This document shows, one piece after another, positions 60,156-64,000 of a stretch of 64,000 bases of DNA. Location of the stretch: positions 19,391,885-19,455,884 of the forward strand of contig NC_083337.1 in the NCBI RefSeq assembly GCF_019175385.1. The letters are read 5' to 3'. Every line of letters begins with the position of its first letter. Position 1 is the stretch's first letter. The position numbers and the translations under genes were made by a program. Below the pieces are notes generated by a model. It ran no database searches. It saw only the letters and a program-made list of their open reading frames with translations, and was not told the origin of the DNA. The stretch comes from Lycium barbarum (Eukaryota > Streptophyta > Magnoliopsida > Solanales > Solanaceae).

Positions 60156-62246
60156 TGTCACGATCCAACCAGAGGGTCATGACGGGTACCCGGAACTAGC
60201 CTACCGAGCACCACTCATCATACTTATCAACATATTCAACGTAGATATACACAATTCTCAAAACAAGCTTAAAATGAAATGATCTTCAATTACTCCTCAA
60301 AATATACATATATGTACAAGCCCACGAGGCTACAAGATAATGTACCAAACGTGCACTAAAGAAATCCTAAGATATTTACTGCCCACATATGTATCTACCA
60401 GCCTCTAACAGGAGTACTAAAATCATAAGGACGGGACAGGACCCCACCATGCCCCAAATATGTGCCAAAAAATATACCAATAAATGGCAACTCCGGAGAA
60501 GTGGAGTGCTCCTGTGTATCCGCTGATAATGCTCTTAGGGATCTGGACCGTCTCTCTGTCCACCTGTGGGCATGAACGCAGTGTCCACAAAAGAACAGAC
60601 GTCAGTACGAATAATGTACTGAGTATCTAAGGCATGATTAGTGGCATAATAAAGAGATAAGGAACATGAGATAAATAGAAAACTTGCACATATGATTATA
60701 TCTTAAGGCGGATACCATGCTAACTTTTACTTTTATAACCACATCATAACATATGTGTATATATATATAAGTAAGCTGTCTGAGTCATAAATCATTATTA
60801 GCCCGCGTCCGGGTATCTCGCATCCGGGATAGTCATCTTACGCCGCCCACTAGTGGTGACTGCCCGGCCAATTAGGCCCGATGTAACTATCATCATCCAT
60901 AAACCACCCACTTACGCCCAGCGTATTGGTGTATACCCGGCCAACTAGGTTCGGTATAATCACATATAAAAATAAGCATGCATGTGAGCCCAATCAAAGC
61001 TACAATCATATGGGAGTAACGTAAAGTCGGTGACCTCTGATTGTATTTTGGAACATTCGTCATCACTATGTCTGACCTTGAAGGAGATGATATTATAATG
61101 TGGGACAACAACAAGAAATAACATCAATGAATTTATGAAATAAGATTGTTAACTCATAATAGCACCATCTCATAAGCTTCGGAAGCTCTAAAAAATAGAA
61201 TCATCATCGTCATCATTATCATAAAACATATCTTGTCTCTAGCTCATGAGGGACTCTTAATAATCTTAGACTTTCAACCTTGGAATGTAAGAAGGTCATG
61301 GAAATATAGAAGGGAAATCATAATATAGGAGTCATTCCTTTGAAAGAGAGAGGACTAGCCTTAACAAACCTTTACATCTTCTTGACGACTGAACGTTCTC
61401 CTTCCAAGCTCACAACTCTACGTTTAAGAGAATTCGTACTAAATTAGATCATTTAAAACATGCTTAAGTCTAAACTGAAGCGACTAAGAGCTAACGAAAA
61501 TTGGGCAGCATTTCCTTTGTTTCGTCAACCTTCTCCATATACTAAACAACTCCCAAACATTGACAACAACACCCATAATATCATAATCAATAGATTTCTT
61601 CAAATTGAGCTTTGTTTAATTCTCAAGACTCATTTTCAAAATCATCCATAATCATAGCTACAACACACATCATATCCCCTTTCATATTATACTTCCTCAA
61701 CCTCATTAGTGTCATTTACAACAAGAGTATACTCATGGCATGTCAAGAACTATGATTCAAGTCAAGTTACTATTCAATAATATCATTAAATCCTTGTTTG
61801 AGCTTCATATTCTTCTTCCTTCCTTCATTCAATTTACTCCACAACTAAATACTCTTAATAACATGAAATAGATGTAAAACTCACCTTTTATTGTGTAGGA
61901 TGAACTTTGGATCAAAGTATCTCACTTGAATGGAACTCTAAATTCACTACCCAAAGAAATCTTGAACTCTACAAACCTTAGAGAGCCTCTCCACACTTGA
62001 TTCTATTGATTCTTGGTAAATAATTCTTGATTTACCTTGGGGTTGTGTTAAGATGATGTGTTAAATGTTCTATAGCTTTCAAGAGTTTGGTAGAAGTGAG
62101 GAAATGAACATTTGGAACAAAGGTCGTGCATATATGGAAAGAGACAAAAGTGACCCGACCCGAGCTTTCATAAGGACTTCATGTCCACCTTAAGCATGCA
62201 TTAGTCTATTCACAACTCAACGATATGAAATGTCCTAGGTGTAACA
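60156..62246 (-). repeat. Element H LTR (3' LTR, minus strand)
   Basis: TGTCACGATCC to GGTGTAACA, 2091 bp. The plus-strand left flank atgac (60151-60155) would be the TSD; the partner is not in the window. Followed by an H purine tract and pol remnants, so it is a 3' LTR and not a solo LTR. Related to A but with different U3 content. Confidence 0.85.
60561..60633 (-). other. LTR hairpin module, H
   Basis: Minus strand hairpin 1: TCAGTAC/GTACTGA, loop ATTATTC. Hairpin 2 is reduced to GTC/GAC. Hairpin 3: CTGCG/CACAG with one mismatch. Confidence 0.6.
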
Positions 62247-62281
62247 TTCTCCCCCCTTAGGAACATTCGTCCTTGAATGTT
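62247..62281 (-). other. Polypurine tract and hairpin of H
   Basis: Minus strand tract AAGGGGGGAGAA (62258-62247). The hairpin at 62281-62262 is AACATTCA/CGAATGTT with one mismatch at the loop-closing pair. Confidence 0.78.
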
Positions 62282-62373
62282 AGGTTCTCGAGGATCCTAT
62301 AAAAACTTTTGCCAGAGTTTTCCCTATAATATAGTGCTACCGTCCTGTCACAACAACCCAAAATAACATCGCC

Positions 62374-62870
62374 TCACAGGGATACAACCACAATGGCAAG
62401 AAAACATGACCACACACGACCAAAAACATCACATACCTTAAGACAATGGCGCCTCACCTCAGACCTTTGGGGGGGGGGGGGTGGAAATAAATACGGATAT
62501 CTGGACTTCATATCTTCTTTTGCTGAGTATGTAGTTCTAACCGGTAGGAAATGAGCTGACTTCAGGGGTCTATCAGCAATTACCCATATGGAATTATACT
62601 TACGCTGAGAACGGGGTAAGCCTATAATAAAATCCATGTTGATTACTTCTCATTTCCAGGTTGGAATTTCCATTGCTTGCAACAATCCTCCTGGCTTTTG
62701 ATGCTCGATTTTCACTTGTTGTCAATTTGGACACTAAGCTACAAATTCTTCTATATCTTTCTTCATGCTGTCCCACCAATACATTGATTTGAGATCATGG
62801 CACATTTTGGTTGCTCCTGGATGAACAGAATAACGGGAGTAATGAGCTTCTTCTAAAATACCTATCTCAT
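62374..62870 (-). pseudogene. Element H integrase with internal deletion
   Basis: Zinc-finger region near 62840-62690 ([30 protein letters not shown]; a Cys codon is now TGA), then the core start NMDFIIGLPRSQRKYNSIWV. After TTYSA (about 62525) the frame jumps straight into the chromodomain tail EDMKSRYPYLFPPPP. Compared with A, roughly 0.9 kb (A 10775-11668) is missing, including the second and third catalytic residues. A 13-base G run (plus strand, about 62467-62479) lies just after the deletion. Confidence 0.85.
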
Positions 62871-62879
62871 AAGGGGGAT

Positions 62880-64000
62880 TTACCAGGATGACCTATATTT
62901 TCTAGGTCTCCCAGAATGTATCGATCTTCAGGCACCAGTAGAGAACCGAGTATCTTATCCTAACAATCTCCATAGATAGCTTGTATGATTCCTAGCAATT
63001 GCAACATCCATTCTTGATTAGTGTCATGAAATTGTCTTACACAAATTTACTTCTTATTATCTTCTTCACCACCACCTCTCACCTTTAGTTTCTCATTTAG
63101 ATCCATCTTACTCCGTTTACTTTGCGACGCGACCTTAATTTCTTTACGTTTGGCTAAGTTTGGAATCCTCGTATCCTCCATAAACTTTCTCTTCTAAATA
63201 ATTGTACACATCTATTCTTTTCATTGTAGGTTGCTACCATCAAGTATTCACATGCTTCCAAATAGTTATCAATCCTTTTCTACTGTTAACTCCACGTCCT
63301 TGTCTTAATAAAGGCATTATTAAATTCTGACTCAAATAGTTCATGCCTTTAAGGCTTTCCCTATATAGTGTTTCCCCGGCTAGTATGCGATATTGTAACT
63401 TCGCGTTCATATAACTGGCTTGCGGTCGGTATTTCGCTTGACTTCTCATCTTAGTCCCTCATTCACTTCTCCCTCTAATCCAAATCTTACACTCATCGCT
63501 GGTGTATCCTCACTATGAAAATTTTCGCTTCAGCCCTTGTTGTATGGAAATACCGTTCATTCTAATTTACTTCACACCTGAACAAAAGCCATAATACTCA
63601 CATGTTTTACCTTCTTAAGGTTAATACTGCTTTTTCCCATTGTATGCCCATCCTTTAACTCTGCCTCATAATCTACCTTGTTGTTATATAGTTGCCATGT
63701 TGGATTTTCTGCTCCTCTTCCATTCTACGGCCCATATCTTGTTTCACCTCATTCTTACGCCTCCGCTTGCCACATTGACTAAGAATGTCGAAGACTAATT
63801 CCTTGATGGTCTCTCTCGATTACCGTCTAATTGCTACAACTATTAAACCATGAGGGAATTGCCTCTATCCATATGCTTCCATCGTTAATTCCATCAAGAC
63901 CCATGGATCGTCTCACATATTAGTCATTTCTATCGATGTAGCTTATAACCACTCTATGCTCCTTCTACCGTATTGTCCAAAAACCTTCCCTCTTTTGACT
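62880..64000. other. No recognisable gene; possible non-coding retroelement sequence
   Basis: Homology of H to A stops at about 62880. The remainder has only short frames (such as 63240-63449) with no motif I can name, is pyrimidine-rich on the plus strand, and has no LTR border inside the window. It may be the internal region of a non-autonomous element or old decayed repeat. Confidence 0.5.

Noticed and set aside
62467..62479. Polypurine tract at the 13-base G run
   Set aside because: Wrong strand and position; the H polypurine tract is at 62247-62258 next to its LTR.
62880..64000. Host gene at the window end
   Set aside because: No long frame, no splice-consistent exon series and no recognisable domain.

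Overview
The window is plant nuclear DNA made almost entirely of retrotransposons. I found no convincing host gene. The evidence is Ty3/gypsy LTR elements with 2-3 kb LTRs, TG...CA ends, 5-bp target-site duplications (TSDs), primer sites matching initiator tRNA-Met, a Tekay/Del-type chromodomain, and a plant L1-like LINE. LTR ends of the GGTCGTGACA type remind me of Solanaceae repeats, so a large-genome asterid is my guess; the species is not determined.

Layout. 1-5450: decayed LINE (+). 5627-53837: one Tekay-like element (A, minus strand, TSD aaatg) stretched to 48 kb by insertions. Its 3' LTR (5627-10506) holds solo LTR J (7298-9841, TSD cccta). Its pol lies at 10712-14126. Its gag is split by solo LTR D (14379-40860, TSD tgaac). 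D is split by B (16012-39925, TSD tattc), a tandem LTR-internal-LTR-internal-LTR array of a non-coding element. The middle LTR of B is split by C (23308-32766, TSD tattg), a gag-only element whose two 3-kb LTRs are inverted relative to each other. The 5' LTR of A (42206-53837) holds E (42522-51803, TSD agtgc), a relative of C with normal direct LTRs. 53843-58960: a Tat-lineage relic (I) split by solo LTR F (54895-57610, TSD ggtag), next to a piece related to the F LTR. 58984-60155: a truncated Tekay relic (G). 60156-62880: LTR and partial integrase of H. 62880-64000: no recognisable gene.

Inferred order: A landed in old repeat DNA; D entered A; B entered D; B was duplicated by unequal LTR crossover; C entered the middle LTR. 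J and E entered the A LTRs separately. Only the C gag keeps a long open frame.

Notable signals: (1) C is a 9.5-kb palindrome-like retroelement with matching TSDs. (2) C and E carry an almost complete 5S rRNA-like segment downstream of gag. (3) LTRs of eight families share a module of up to three hairpins whose stems covary. (4) A second covarying hairpin lies just upstream of the polypurine tract in several families. (5) The middle LTR of B is a hybrid that localises the crossover.
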